NCBI GenBank assembly: GCA_964577955.1
Contig: CAZOAZ010000020.1
Location: forward strand, 1-64,000
Source of the DNA: CADEEX01 sp964577955
GTDB lineage: Bacteria > Acidobacteriota > Vicinamibacteria > Vicinamibacterales > CAVVIG01
Direction: 5' to 3'
DNA length: 64,000 nt
Below, one piece after another: positions 17,483 through 26,417 of the stretch. The position numbers were made by a program, and so were the translations under genes. Positions within the stretch are counted from its first letter, which is position 1. Each line of letters starts with the position of its first letter. The notes below the pieces were generated by a model. It was not told the DNA's origin. It saw nothing but the letters and a program-made list of their open reading frames with translations, and ran no database searches.

Positions 17483-19759
17483 ATGACCTCCGACCGCCTG
17501 CTCATCGTCTCGAACCGCCTCCCGGTCACCGCGCAGCGCGACCACGAAGGCGCCGTCACCTTCGTCCCGTCGGTCGGCGGCCTCGCCACCGCGCTGTCCG
17601 GACGCCGCCGCGACGCCGCGGACCTGTGGCTCGGGTGGACCGGAGACGCGAGCGAGAGCCGGGCGGCGGTCACGCTCGACGGCCACGACGGCGGCCGGCG
17701 CTTGATCTCGATTCCCCTGACGCCCGCGGAAATCTCCGGCTACTACGAGCATTTTTCGAATGGCGTCTTGTGGCCGCTGTTCCACTACCTGCTCGATCGC
17801 GTCCCGGTCGAGGAGCACGACTGGCTCGCCTACCAGCAGGTGAACCGCCGCTTTGCGGACGCGGTGATCGAGTCGTACCGCCCCGGCGATCGCATCTGGA
17901 TTCACGACTATCACCTGATGCTGGTGCCGCAGCTCCTGCGCGCGCATCTGCCGGACGCCCGCATCGGGTTCTTCCTCCACGTCCCGTTTCCCTCGTCCGA
18001 AGTGTTCCGGATCCTGCCGTGGCGCGCCGAGCTCCTCGAGGGCCTGCTCGGGGCTGACGTGATCGGATTTCACACCTACGCCTATGTCCGCCACTTCGCG
18101 ATGGCGGTCCTGCACATCCTCGGCATCGAGCCGAACGTCGACTGCGTGACGCAGGGCCGGCGGACGGTGCAGCTGAAGGCGGTCCCGCTCGGCATTGACG
18201 CGGCCGGCTTCGCGGCGCTGGCGCAGCGCGACGACGTGCGCCGGGAAGCAGCGCAGATTCGGCGGGAAGCCGGCGGGCGGCGGATTCTGCTCGGCATCGA
18301 TCGACTCGACTACACCAAGGGACTGCCCCGCCGCCTGCTCGCCTTCGAGCGCCTGCTGGCGACCTCGGAGTGGCGCGACCGCCTGCGCCTGATTCAGATC
18401 GCCGTGCCGAGCCGTGAGCACCTCGACTCGTATCGCGACTTCAAGGGCACCGTCGAGCAACTGGTCGGCCGGATCAACGGGCAGCACGGGACCATCGAGT
18501 CGCAGCCCATCCACTACCTGCACCAGACCGTGACGCGGGAGCGCATGACGGCCTTGTTTCTGGCGGCCGACGTCATGCTCGTCACGCCGCTCCGGGATGG
18601 CCTGAATCTGGTGGCCAAGGAATTCGTCGCCTCACGCTGCGACGATGACGGGGTCCTCGTGCTCAGCGAGTTCGCCGGCGCCGCCGCCGAACTGGGCGAG
18701 GCGGTCATCGTGAATCCGTATGATGTCGACGGCCTGGCCGACGCACTGGATCAGGCGTTGCGCATGCGGCCCGAGGAGCGCATCGCGCGCATGCGCGCAC
18801 TGCGTTCCCGGGTCATGACCAATACCGTCGACGTATGGGCCTCGACCTTCATCGACGGACTGACGGAGCGCGGCGCCGCGCCGGGGTCGGCGCAAACGCT
18901 CGAACCGGCCGAACTGAGCGAGGCCCTCGGCCCTCTGATCGACGCCTCGCCGCTCGACCTCGTCCTCGACTACGACGGCACGCTCGTGCCGATTCAGGCC
19001 ACGGCGGCCATCGCCCTGCCCGATCCGGAGTTGGGTGCGTTGCTCGAACTACTCTGCGGCTGCGCCGGCCTCCGCGTTCACCTGGTCAGCGGCCGCTCCC
19101 GTGACACGCTCGAGCACTGGTTCGGCGATCTACCGCTGACGCTCTGGGCGGAGCATGGCTTCTGGTCGAGACCCAGCCACAGCCGCATGTGGGCAGGGGC
19201 GACTCCGTTGGCCGACGGATGGGATGAAAAAGTGCGGCCGATCATCGAACACTTCACGACCGCCACGCCGGGCGCGTGGCTCGAAGCCAAAAGCGCATCG
19301 CTGTCGTGGCACTACCGCCTGGCCGATCCCGAATTCGGGGCCCGACAGGCACACGAACTACGGATGTGGCTCGGCGACGCGTTGAGCAATCAGCCGCTCG
19401 AGGTCCGGGAGGGCAAGAAGGTCGTCGAGGTGCGCCTGCGAGGGATCCACAAGGGGCAGGCCATCTCGCAAATCCTCGCTGCCGGATCGCCGTCGACAAC
19501 CATCATTGCCGTGGGAGATGACGCGACCGATGAGGACATGTTCGTGGCGCTGCCGCCGGAACGGGCCGCCGGCGTGCACGTCGGGCGAGACACCAGCCAG
19601 GCGCAGTTCAGTCTCGCCACGCCGAGCGCGCTGCGGCAATTTCTGAATAGCCTCCTGTCACGCCGGATGACCCAGCGCAAGCGCCCGGCCACGGGTCCGC
19701 AACCTGGCGAGATCTGGAGCCACCTCGAAGCCTCAGCGACCGGAGCTAGACGTCCTTGA
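17483..19759 (+). CDS. otsAB: Fused trehalose-6-phosphate synthase / trehalose-6-phosphate phosphatase
   Basis: A single 758-residue protein that would make trehalose from UDP-glucose and glucose-6-phosphate in two steps. Residues about 1-475 are the GT20 synthase (LLIVSNRLPVT, IWIHDYHLMLVPQLLR, GIDRLDYTKGLPRR, and the UDP-glucose end DGLNLVAKEFVA). Residues about 485-740 are the HAD phosphatase, with DYDGT (Asp496/Asp498) and VGDDATDEDMF. The start at 17483 has AAAGGA six bases upstream; longer in-frame starts reach into the divergent promoter and are unlikely. In most bacteria these are two genes; the fused form avoids free trehalose-6-phosphate. The 3' end overlaps the convergent antiporter gene by 14 nt. 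Confidence 0.95.
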   Translation: MTSDRLLIVSNRLPVTAQRDHEGAVTFVPSVGGLATALSGRRRDAADLWLGWTGDASESRAAVTLDGHDGGRRLISIPLTPAEISGYYEHFSNGVLWPLFHYLLDRVPVEEHDWLAYQQVNRRFADAVIESYRPGDRIWIHDYHLMLVPQLLRAHLPDARIGFFLHVPFPSSEVFRILPWRAELLEGLLGADVIGFHTYAYVRHFAMAVLHILGIEPNVDCVTQGRRTVQLKAVPLGIDAAGFAALAQRDDVRREAAQIRREAGGRRILLGIDRLDYTKGLPRRLLAFERLLATSEWRDRLRLIQIAVPSREHLDSYRDFKGTVEQLVGRINGQHGTIESQPIHYLHQTVTRERMTALFLAADVMLVTPLRDGLNLVAKEFVASRCDDDGVLVLSEFAGAAAELGEAVIVNPYDVDGLADALDQALRMRPEERIARMRALRSRVMTNTVDVWASTFIDGLTERGAAPGSAQTLEPAELSEALGPLIDASPLDLVLDYDGTLVPIQATAAIALPDPELGALLELLCGCAGLRVHLVSGRSRDTLEHWFGDLPLTLWAEHGFWSRPSHSRMWAGATPLADGWDEKVRPIIEHFTTATPGAWLEAKSASLSWHYRLADPEFGARQAHELRMWLGDALSNQPLEVREGKKVVEVRLRGIHKGQAISQILAAGSPSTTIIAVGDDATDEDMFVALPPERAAGVHVGRDTSQAQFSLATPSALRQFLNSLLSRRMTQRKRPATGPQPGEIWSHLEASATGARRP

Positions 19760-20966
19760 GGAGCAGCGGTTCCGAGACGTTCCGCGCCGCGCCGAACTCG
19801 CCTGCTCGGACCAACGCAAATCGCGTGCTGACCGGCCCGATCATTTCGTAGATCGCCACCGACGCCAGCACGACGGTCGACACCACCGGCGCCAGCGTCG
19901 GGAAGCGCGCATCCACGGCCAGCGTCAGACCGACGGCGAGGCCGGCCTGCGCCAGAAGTGCGAACCCGAGAAATCGCTGGACCGGCGCCTCCAGGCGCAA
20001 CCAGCGCGCCGCCGCGCTGGCGCCGAGGAACTTTCCGCTCGCGCGGCCGGCGACATACACCACACCGAGAAGGCCCATCGCCGGGATCATTGACGCGTCG
20101 AGTTCGGCGCCGGCGAGCACGAAGAAAATGGCATAGAACGGCGGATCGGTCGCCGAGAGTGCTTGAAAGAGCCGCCGGCTCCCGCTGGCGAGGTTGACCA
20201 TGGTCGCGCCGACCGCCAGGCTGGCGATCAGTGAGGACAGGTCAAGGACATGCGCCACGCCGACGCACATCAGGATCGATCCCGCCAGAAGAATGAGGGT
20301 CTCGCCGTTCTCATGGACTCGAGATGACCACAAGGCCAGGACCAGCCCGATCAAGAAACCAAGCGCCGTCGAACCGATGAGTTGCCAGCAGAGCGTGAAC
20401 ACCGACCGGTAGAGCGCCGAACCGACCGCGGACGCGCCCGGCGATGACATCGTCAGATCAATCGCAGCAGCAACGGCGCTGAATGCGATGATCGACAGCA
20501 GGTTATTGACGGCGACGATGCCCAGCAGCAGCTCCGTAAGGGGCCCGGCACTGTCGGATTCTCGGACGACCATCAACGTGGACGCGGGTGCCGTGGCTGT
20601 GGCAATGCTGCCAAGCAGCAACGCCACCTCCCAGGACTGGCCGAGGGCCAGCATTCCCGCGGAAACGACGATCGCCGCCAGCGCGGATTCCGACAGCGTG
20701 ACGAGCACGACCCGACGCCCGATCCGGCGAAACAGGCCGAACTCGAAGACCGAGCCGACGGAGAACAGAATCAGTCCCAGCGCGACCTCGCTGAAGACTC
20801 CCATGGCAATCAGGTTGTCGTCGCGAAGCCAGCCAAGAAACGACGGGCCGAGCGCGACACCCGCCAGCAGGTAGCCGGTGACTTCGGGGATCCTGACAGC
20901 CCGGACGAGATGACCGGCGAGGAGCGCCAACAGCAGGATGAATCCGAGCGAGGCCAGTTGGTCCAT
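19746..20966 (-). CDS. CPA2-family cation:proton antiporter (KefB/NhaP-like membrane domain only)
   Basis: A 406-residue inner-membrane antiporter with about 12 helices, exchanging K+ or Na+ for protons. The start at 20966 (MDQLASLGFILLLALLAGHL) is one base after the stop of the upstream gene, so the two are coupled; the longer in-frame extension is not hydrophobic and looks spurious. Family signs are the early IPEVTGYLLAGVALGP and LGLILFSVGSVFEF, and the crossed-helix region ATATAPASTLMVVRE. There are no C-terminal TrkA-N or TrkA-C regulatory domains. Its place beside trehalose genes suggests a role in osmotic or pH stress. Confidence 0.88.
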   Translation of the reverse strand: MDQLASLGFILLLALLAGHLVRAVRIPEVTGYLLAGVALGPSFLGWLRDDNLIAMGVFSEVALGLILFSVGSVFEFGLFRRIGRRVVLVTLSESALAAIVVSAGMLALGQSWEVALLLGSIATATAPASTLMVVRESDSAGPLTELLLGIVAVNNLLSIIAFSAVAAAIDLTMSSPGASAVGSALYRSVFTLCWQLIGSTALGFLIGLVLALWSSRVHENGETLILLAGSILMCVGVAHVLDLSSLIASLAVGATMVNLASGSRRLFQALSATDPPFYAIFFVLAGAELDASMIPAMGLLGVVYVAGRASGKFLGASAAARWLRLEAPVQRFLGFALLAQAGLAVGLTLAVDARFPTLAPVVSTVVLASVAIYEMIGPVSTRFALVRAGEFGAARNVSEPLLLKDV

Positions 20967-20967
20967 G

Positions 20968-22251
20968 TCAGCGGACCAGCACGCCGCGCTTCTGGCGGCC
21001 GCGGCGAAACTCGATGAACACTGCCGCCTTCGCACGTGTGGCGCGTTCGAGGGCGCGTCGCGCGGCGTCGTCATCGATCACAGCGACGCCGTCGATTCGG
21101 AGGATGCGGTCTTCCTCGCGGATGCCGGCGCGCCGCGCGGGGCCATCGGGCCAGACTGAAGCGACGCGGCGGCCCGCATCCGGGGTGTCGAAACGCAGTC
21201 CGAGTACCGAATCGGGTGGGGCCGTGCCTGACGCCGTGGCGGTCGCTGCCAGCGCAATCTCGAGGGGCCGCCGGCGCCGCAACACGCGCAGCACGATCGG
21301 ATCGGTGGTGGCGGCCCGTGCGGCGAAATCGTCCGGCGACATCACGCTCTCTCCGGCGATCGCAGACACCACATCGCCGGGACGGACACCCGCCCGGTCG
21401 GCGGCCATTCCCTCCCACACCTCTCTCACGAGCACGCCGGACGGCGCCCGGAAATGCTCGGCTTCCGCCTCCGACATCGGCTCGACGAACATTCCCCGAG
21501 CGGCGCGAAGACGCTCCTCCGGGGCCGCCGCCAGGGCAAGCAGGCGATCGACCTCGTCGGCCGGCAGCGCCATTTCGCGCCCGCCGCACGTCGCGACGAG
21601 CGCGATCACGTTCCCTTCGAGATCGAACAGACCGCCACCGATCATGGACGACTGGAGCGCGATGGTCGAACGCACGTGGTCGAAGGCGACCTCGCCACAC
21701 TGCGCTGCCGCGCGCTCGACGTACCGGCCAGACACGAATCCCGGGTCGCGCCCTGTGGTCCAGACGGCGAGCACCTGGTCACCCGATCGCAACGGAGCGC
21801 GCCGACGCACTGGCGCCGTCCCAAGTCCGGCCGGGCGACGCAGCCCGGCCACCGCGTATCGGGGGGTCCAGACGACGACGGCCGAAGGTTGCTCGCGTCC
21901 CGCCGCCGTGACAGCGGCCGACCGCGGCACCTCAACGCCGTCCCACCCGGTGGCAATCAGGTCGTCATTCCAGATCACTCCGCTCCACGCGCCGCTCGAA
22001 CCGTCAAGTCGCAGTCTGACGACCCCTGCCCAAACTTGGTTGGCAATCCTGCTGAGAAACGCCGTCGTGTCGTCGAGGGATCGGCGCTCGCTGAGGAGCG
22101 TCAACCGGGCCAGCTCACTCTCCGTCGGGGCGGGCTCGTCGTGCTGCCGCGCCGGGCGGAGCTGATAGCCGATCGCCAGAATCAGGACGGCGAGAGCCGC
22201 CAGGGTGGCGACATACGATCGGTTCTGCATTCCTGGAGCCGGCACGCTCAT
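20968..22251 (-). CDS. HtrA-like pseudoprotease with two PDZ domains
   Basis: A 427-residue envelope protein with one N-terminal helix (YVATLAALAVLILAIGYQL), a trypsin-like beta-barrel at about 65-245, and two PDZ domains at about 260-335 and 345-425 (VWEGMAADRAGVRPGDVV and VWPDGPARRAGIREEDRI). The barrel follows DegP-type spacing, but the triad is gone: the TNNHVV position reads TGWDGV, the SDIALI position reads YAVAGL, and the GNSGGPL position reads MIGGGLFD. It should therefore bind rather than cut. It sits 1 nt upstream of the antiporter and may anchor or regulate it, or act as a periplasmic scaffold or chaperone. Confidence 0.82.
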   Translation of the reverse strand: MSVPAPGMQNRSYVATLAALAVLILAIGYQLRPARQHDEPAPTESELARLTLLSERRSLDDTTAFLSRIANQVWAGVVRLRLDGSSGAWSGVIWNDDLIATGWDGVEVPRSAAVTAAGREQPSAVVVWTPRYAVAGLRRPAGLGTAPVRRRAPLRSGDQVLAVWTTGRDPGFVSGRYVERAAAQCGEVAFDHVRSTIALQSSMIGGGLFDLEGNVIALVATCGGREMALPADEVDRLLALAAAPEERLRAARGMFVEPMSEAEAEHFRAPSGVLVREVWEGMAADRAGVRPGDVVSAIAGESVMSPDDFAARAATTDPIVLRVLRRRRPLEIALAATATASGTAPPDSVLGLRFDTPDAGRRVASVWPDGPARRAGIREEDRILRIDGVAVIDDDAARRALERATRAKAAVFIEFRRGRQKRGVLVR

Positions 22252-22320
22252 AAGAATAGTGTGTGCCTCGAGCGAACGGAAGGACGAGCCTCATCGCCGC
22301 ACAACAGTTTGGGTTCAAAC

Positions 22321-22326
22321 TATAAT
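22321..22326 (+). promoter_or_regulatory. -10 promoter element upstream of the TPR gene
   Basis: A perfect TATAAT in an AT-rich patch, 57 nt before the ATG at 22383. No clear -35 box is visible at the usual distance. Confidence 0.4.
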
Positions 22327-22382
22327 GGCATCAGCCGATTGCAGCTCCAGCCACGTTGGTGTGGCGCCGGCGCGAACTGTCC

Positions 22383-23537
22383 ATGCTGCCCGGGTCTTCT
22401 GGTCCGTCCATGCCGCCATCCCCGCCGCCAGACGCGCTCGCCGAGCGTCTCAAGTTCTTGCATCAGGAAACCGTCAAGCTGATTGTGCTGGTCATTGTCG
22501 CCGTGGCTGGATTCTTCGTGACTCGCGCGCTCGCCAGAAACAATCGCGCCGTGAACCTCGCTGACGCGGCCGAGTGGGATCAGCGCGGCCAGGCCGCGCT
22601 CGCCGCCCATCTTCCCTTCGAGGCGGTCGATGCGTTCAGGCATGCGGTCACCAAGGACCGGAGCAACCGCCACTATGCGCGCGCCTTGGCCGGCGCGCTC
22701 GCCGATACGAATCAACATGAGGCCGCCAGACGCGTCCTGCTGACCCTCCGCGAGTCGGCGCCGGAAGACCCCGAGGTCAACCTCTTGCTGGCCCATCTCT
22801 CGGTGTCCGACCACGCGGTCCCAGACGCCGTGCACTACTACCAGAGTGCCTTGTATGCGCCGTGGCCCGCGGGGATGGCGACCTCGCGGCAGGTGATCCG
22901 TGAGGAGCTGATTCGACTCCTGCTGGCTCGGGACGACGTCGGTCGCGCCGTCGCAGAGATTGCAGCGCTCGGCGCCGAACTCCCTGACGATGCGGCGGCA
23001 CACATCACGGTCGGCGACTGGTACGCCGCAGCCGGCGATCACGCGCACGCGTTCGATCAGTTCGAACGTGCCCTCCGGTTGGCACCTGGGAACGGCGCGG
23101 CGCGGGCCGGAGCCGGGCTGGCCGCGTTCAATCAAAAGCGCTACGCCGCCGCTGATCAGTACCTACGCGAGGCGTCGGATGCCATCGCCGGCGTCAGAGA
23201 CACGCGACACCTGGTGGCCCTCATCGTCAGCAGTGACCCACTCGCCGCGCGAATTGGCGCGTCGGCACGACGCCAGCGCCTGAGCGCCATCCTCGCGCGC
23301 GGTACCGCCAGAATCAGCGCCTGCCCCGCATCGTCGCCCGACCGGACCCGTCTCCTCGACGACGCGCACTCCTTCGAGATGCGGCTGACGCCACCGCGGG
23401 GCATCGAGAACGACCTTCTCGAGAGCGGACTCGATCTCGTATACCGGATGGAACGCGCCGCGGGCGACTGTAGCCCTGGGACGGAGCTGGATCGCGCATT
23501 GCTCCTGCTGGCCGAAGCGCGCGGCGCGCGCCTATGA
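22383..23537 (+). CDS. Membrane-anchored TPR protein
   Basis: A 384-residue protein with a short cytoplasmic N-terminus, one membrane helix (about 32-50, VKLIVLVIVAVAGFFVTRAL) and a periplasmic or cytoplasmic domain of tetratricopeptide-like helix pairs (for example AAEWDQRGQAALAAHLPFE and GDWYAAAGDHAHAFDQFERA). ATG at 22383 is chosen; ATG at 22410 and TTG at 22356 are alternatives. Its stop overlaps the start of the ClC gene (ATGA), so translation of the channel is probably coupled to it. It may assemble or regulate that channel; no enzymatic motif is present. Confidence 0.82.
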   Translation: MLPGSSGPSMPPSPPPDALAERLKFLHQETVKLIVLVIVAVAGFFVTRALARNNRAVNLADAAEWDQRGQAALAAHLPFEAVDAFRHAVTKDRSNRHYARALAGALADTNQHEAARRVLLTLRESAPEDPEVNLLLAHLSVSDHAVPDAVHYYQSALYAPWPAGMATSRQVIREELIRLLLARDDVGRAVAEIAALGAELPDDAAAHITVGDWYAAAGDHAHAFDQFERALRLAPGNGAARAGAGLAAFNQKRYAAADQYLREASDAIAGVRDTRHLVALIVSSDPLAARIGASARRQRLSAILARGTARISACPASSPDRTRLLDDAHSFEMRLTPPRGIENDLLESGLDLVYRMERAAGDCSPGTELDRALLLLAEARGARL

Positions 23538-24865
23538 CGACGCCACTCCCCCGCCTGCAGCAACTCAGGCTCCGCGAGCACCAGATCTTCCTCGTTCTGA
23601 GCATCGTCGTTGGCGTGGCCGCCGGCCTGGCCGCGGTGCTCTTCACGGTCGCGATCGAGCAGACCACCCATCGCCTCTTCGGCCTGGCGCCGTCGCCGCT
23701 GCGTCTCTTCGCGGTGCCGGCAGTCGTCAGCGTCGCGACTGGCGTACTGCTCTGGGCGTTCTTTCCTGAAGTGCGCGGCAGCGGAGTCCCCCAAACCGAA
23801 GCCGCGTACCATCTGAACGGCGGAGTGATCGCGGGGCGAATCCCGCTGGGCAAGTTTCTGACCGGTGTGCTGTGCATCGGTTCGGGACACTCGATGGGAC
23901 GGGAGGGACCGTCGGTGCAGATCGGCGCCGGCCTCGCGTCGTTCGTCGGTCAATGGCTTCGTCTGTCCCCGGAGCGCGTCCGCGACCTCGTTCCGGTCGG
24001 CGCCGCTGGCGCGCTGGCCGCCGCGTTCAACACGCCGGTCTCTGCTGTGTTGTTCGCGCTCGAGGAAATCATCGGCGACATGAACGCGACGCTGCTGGGA
24101 TCTGCCGTCGTTGCGTCAATCGCCTCGGTCGTGGTGGAACGTTCGATCCTTGGCAACGAGCCGCTGTTTCACGTCCCCGGATACCACCTGGTGCATCCGG
24201 CCGAGCTGATCGCGTACGCCGCGCTTGGCATCCTCGGCGGCCTGATATCGGTGCTGTTCTGCAAGAGTCTCTTGCGACTGCGTCGCCTGGCCGCGTCGCT
24301 CCCCGCTGCCACCAAGCCCCTTCAGCCGGCGATGGGCGGTGTCCTGATCGGCATGCTGCTGATCGTCTCGCCGGCGATCATGGGCGTCGGTTACGAGTAT
24401 GTCGACCAGGCGCTCAATGGCGGACTGGTGCTCAAAACATTGGTGACACTGTGCGCGTTGAAACTCGCGGCGACGCTCATTTCCTACGTGACGGGCAATG
24501 CCGGCGGCATCTTTGCGCCGAGTCTGTACATAGGGGCGATGGTGGGCGGCGCAATCGGCGTGATCGTCCACCAGGTCGCGCCCTTTCCGACCGGGGAGCC
24601 CGGTGCCTATGCGCTGGTCGGAATGGGCACCCTCTTTGCCGGAATCATTCGCGCACCGATGACGTCGGTCTTCATGATTTTTGAAATCACGCAGGATTAT
24701 CAGATTCTCGTTCCGTTGATGCTCGCCAACATGCTCAGCTTCATCATCTCCAAACGCTACCAGCCGATCCCGGTCTATCAGGCCTTGCTGGAGCAGGACG
24801 GCGTCCAACTCCGCGCGCCCGTAAGCGTTCTCGGAAGCGAGGGCGCCTCGGCTCCCGGGCTCTAG
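23534..24865 (+). CDS. ClC-family chloride channel/exchanger
   Basis: A 443-residue membrane protein of the ClC family. The selectivity segments are GSGHSMGREGPSVQ (gating Glu124), the central GGIFAPSLYIGA and the late helix ending IIRAPMTSVFMIFEITQDY. FALEEIIG carries the acidic residue that marks the proton pathway in exchangers such as E. coli ClcA, so Cl-/H+ exchange is more likely than a pure channel. The first signature reads GSGHS instead of GSGIP, which can alter anion choice. There are no C-terminal CBS domains. It overlaps the TPR gene by 4 nt upstream and the convergent MarR gene by 4 nt downstream. Confidence 0.93.
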   Translation: MTTPLPRLQQLRLREHQIFLVLSIVVGVAAGLAAVLFTVAIEQTTHRLFGLAPSPLRLFAVPAVVSVATGVLLWAFFPEVRGSGVPQTEAAYHLNGGVIAGRIPLGKFLTGVLCIGSGHSMGREGPSVQIGAGLASFVGQWLRLSPERVRDLVPVGAAGALAAAFNTPVSAVLFALEEIIGDMNATLLGSAVVASIASVVVERSILGNEPLFHVPGYHLVHPAELIAYAALGILGGLISVLFCKSLLRLRRLAASLPAATKPLQPAMGGVLIGMLLIVSPAIMGVGYEYVDQALNGGLVLKTLVTLCALKLAATLISYVTGNAGGIFAPSLYIGAMVGGAIGVIVHQVAPFPTGEPGAYALVGMGTLFAGIIRAPMTSVFMIFEITQDYQILVPLMLANMLSFIISKRYQPIPVYQALLEQDGVQLRAPVSVLGSEGASAPGL

Positions 24866-25326
24866 TCGTCGTTGAGACGCCTCGCCAGTTCGGTCAGGAC
24901 CCGCCTCGCCGCACGGACATTGGCCGGGCCCACGTGCTCGAGCGTCTGCGTGACCGCGCGCTCCACAGTCGATCGCGACTTTCGCGTAAAGGAGCCCGCC
25001 TCGGCCGCAAGCTTGAGGCGGGTGCGGCGACTGTCATCGGGATGCCGCTCGCGTTCGATCAGACCTCTCTCTTCGAGCCGTTGCAGAATTCCGGTGATCG
25101 TGCTCGGATGAAGACGGACGATACGCGCCAGGTCACCGGCCGACAGTCCAGGAAATCGTCCGACGATTCTCAGCACCAGCCGTTGCGGTCCGGTGATGCC
25201 CAGCTCCGATCCCATGCGCTTCGACATTCGCTCGAGGCCGTGCTCCACTGACCACAGGAGCCGCATGAAATCCAGGATCGGATCCAGTTCGAACGCCTGC
25301 TTGGTCGGGTCGTTGTCGGGAGCCAT
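24862..25326 (-). CDS. MarR-family transcriptional regulator
   Basis: A 154-residue dimeric DNA-binding protein. The winged helix covers about 50-120 (GITGPQRLVLRIVGRFPGLS, then the recognition helix LHPSTITGILQRLEERGLI and the wing RHPDDSRRTRLKLA). The start at 25326 is chosen because the long upstream in-frame extension is Arg/Ser-rich low-complexity sequence that runs antisense through the PilZ gene. The gene is tail-to-tail with the ClC gene, so that gene need not be its target. The ligand is unknown. Confidence 0.9.
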   Translation of the reverse strand: MAPDNDPTKQAFELDPILDFMRLLWSVEHGLERMSKRMGSELGITGPQRLVLRIVGRFPGLSAGDLARIVRLHPSTITGILQRLEERGLIERERHPDDSRRTRLKLAAEAGSFTRKSRSTVERAVTQTLEHVGPANVRAARRVLTELARRLNDD

Positions 25327-25390
25327 GGAGTCGATGATACCGGAAGCGTCCGCGACACTCGCTGTCCGCGCAGACGAGACGACCCGCGAT

Positions 25391-25720
25391 CTAGGGTCGG
25401 CTATCTGAGGCCGACGCGTTCTCGGCCACCCATTTTTCCCACCCCGCCAGCCGCATCTGGAACGCGACGCCACAATGGGTTGTCGTCCCGACCCGATGTA
25501 CCCAGCGCACGCGGCTGATCCGAGGAAACATGGGAATCTTCTTGCTCTCGATCGAGACCCTGGCGCCGATGGGAATGTCCAGGTTCCGATTGAGGCGAAT
25601 CTTCGCGCCGCCCAGGCTCCAGTCCTCGATCGTGCCCGAGCCCGCGAGCCCCAGTTCGTCCATGGTCCAGAGCATCTCCGCCGTCGTCGAAATCCGGGCT
25701 GATCGCTGTCGCCGCGCCAT
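25391..25720 (-). CDS. PilZ-domain protein
   Basis: A 109-residue protein that is almost entirely one PilZ domain, a fold that commonly binds cyclic di-GMP. The second motif DWSLGG fits [DN]xSxxG, and the hydrophobic strand pattern and the conserved C-terminal VRWVHRVGTTTHCGVAF are typical. The N-terminal Arg cluster MARRQRSARI does not match RxxxR exactly, so nucleotide binding is uncertain. It may act with the diguanylate cyclase at 28895-30373. It is transcribed away from the lipocalin-like gene across a 121-nt gap. Confidence 0.85.
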   Translation of the reverse strand: MARRQRSARISTTAEMLWTMDELGLAGSGTIEDWSLGGAKIRLNRNLDIPIGARVSIESKKIPMFPRISRVRWVHRVGTTTHCGVAFQMRLAGWEKWVAENASASDSRP

Positions 25721-25841
25721 TGTGACTCTCTTGATTGTGAACCGACGGCCCTCGCCGGCACCAGCTTTCTGACCGCGCCAGTCTTCCCAACGGAAGCGTG
25801 AACCCACATACGGTAACATCCGCCGTGACGGAGGCTCCGAA

Positions 25842-26321
25842 ATGATCCGCACGCGTCTCGCCCTGGCGCTGCTCGTCGTTGTCACGCTCACCAACTCCGG
25901 GTCCGCGGCCGACGCCCGATCCCGTTTGGTCGGGAGTTGGCGGCTCGTAACCTGGGTGTCCTTCGACGAGGCGGGCCGCAGCCGGCCGGGAAACTACGAC
26001 ACCGGGCTTGTCACCTATGACGCGGCCGGACAAATGTCCGCGCACCTGATGCAAGCCCGGGGGCGCGCGACGGAAAACCCCACCACCGATGCCGCGCGCG
26101 CCGCAGCCTACTCGACCTACATCGGGTACTACGGCCCGTTCACCGTCGATGAACCCAAGGGGATGGTCGTCCATCACGTCGTGGGCGCGTCATTTCCGCA
26201 CTGGGTCGGGTCGGATCAGGTCCGCTATTTCACGTTGTCCGAGGATGGGAAGACGCTGGAGCTGTCGGTCAAGAGCGGAGCACGCGTGACGTCAACGTTG
26301 ACCTGGCGGCGCGTCGAGTAA
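25842..26321 (+). CDS. Exported lipocalin-like domain protein
   Basis: A 159-residue protein with a signal peptide ending near SGSAADA and a small beta-barrel of the lipocalin-like family (LVGSWRLVTW at the start, YDTGLVTYDAAGQMSAHLMQ, and a long closing strand pattern). GGAGG lies 11 nt upstream of the start. These domains bind small hydrophobic ligands or act in polyketide/terpene-like chemistry, but the ligand is unknown. Nothing in the neighbourhood explains it. Confidence 0.85.
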   Translation: MIRTRLALALLVVVTLTNSGSAADARSRLVGSWRLVTWVSFDEAGRSRPGNYDTGLVTYDAAGQMSAHLMQARGRATENPTTDAARAAAYSTYIGYYGPFTVDEPKGMVVHHVVGASFPHWVGSDQVRYFTLSEDGKTLELSVKSGARVTSTLTWRRVE

Positions 26322-26417
26322 CCCAGAAGCCGAACTGGTGAAGGCTGCCTGCCGGGCGGAGAAGGCTCACAAGATTCCTGGATCATCGGATTCGAGTAGC
26401 GCTCGGGCCGCGTCGTC

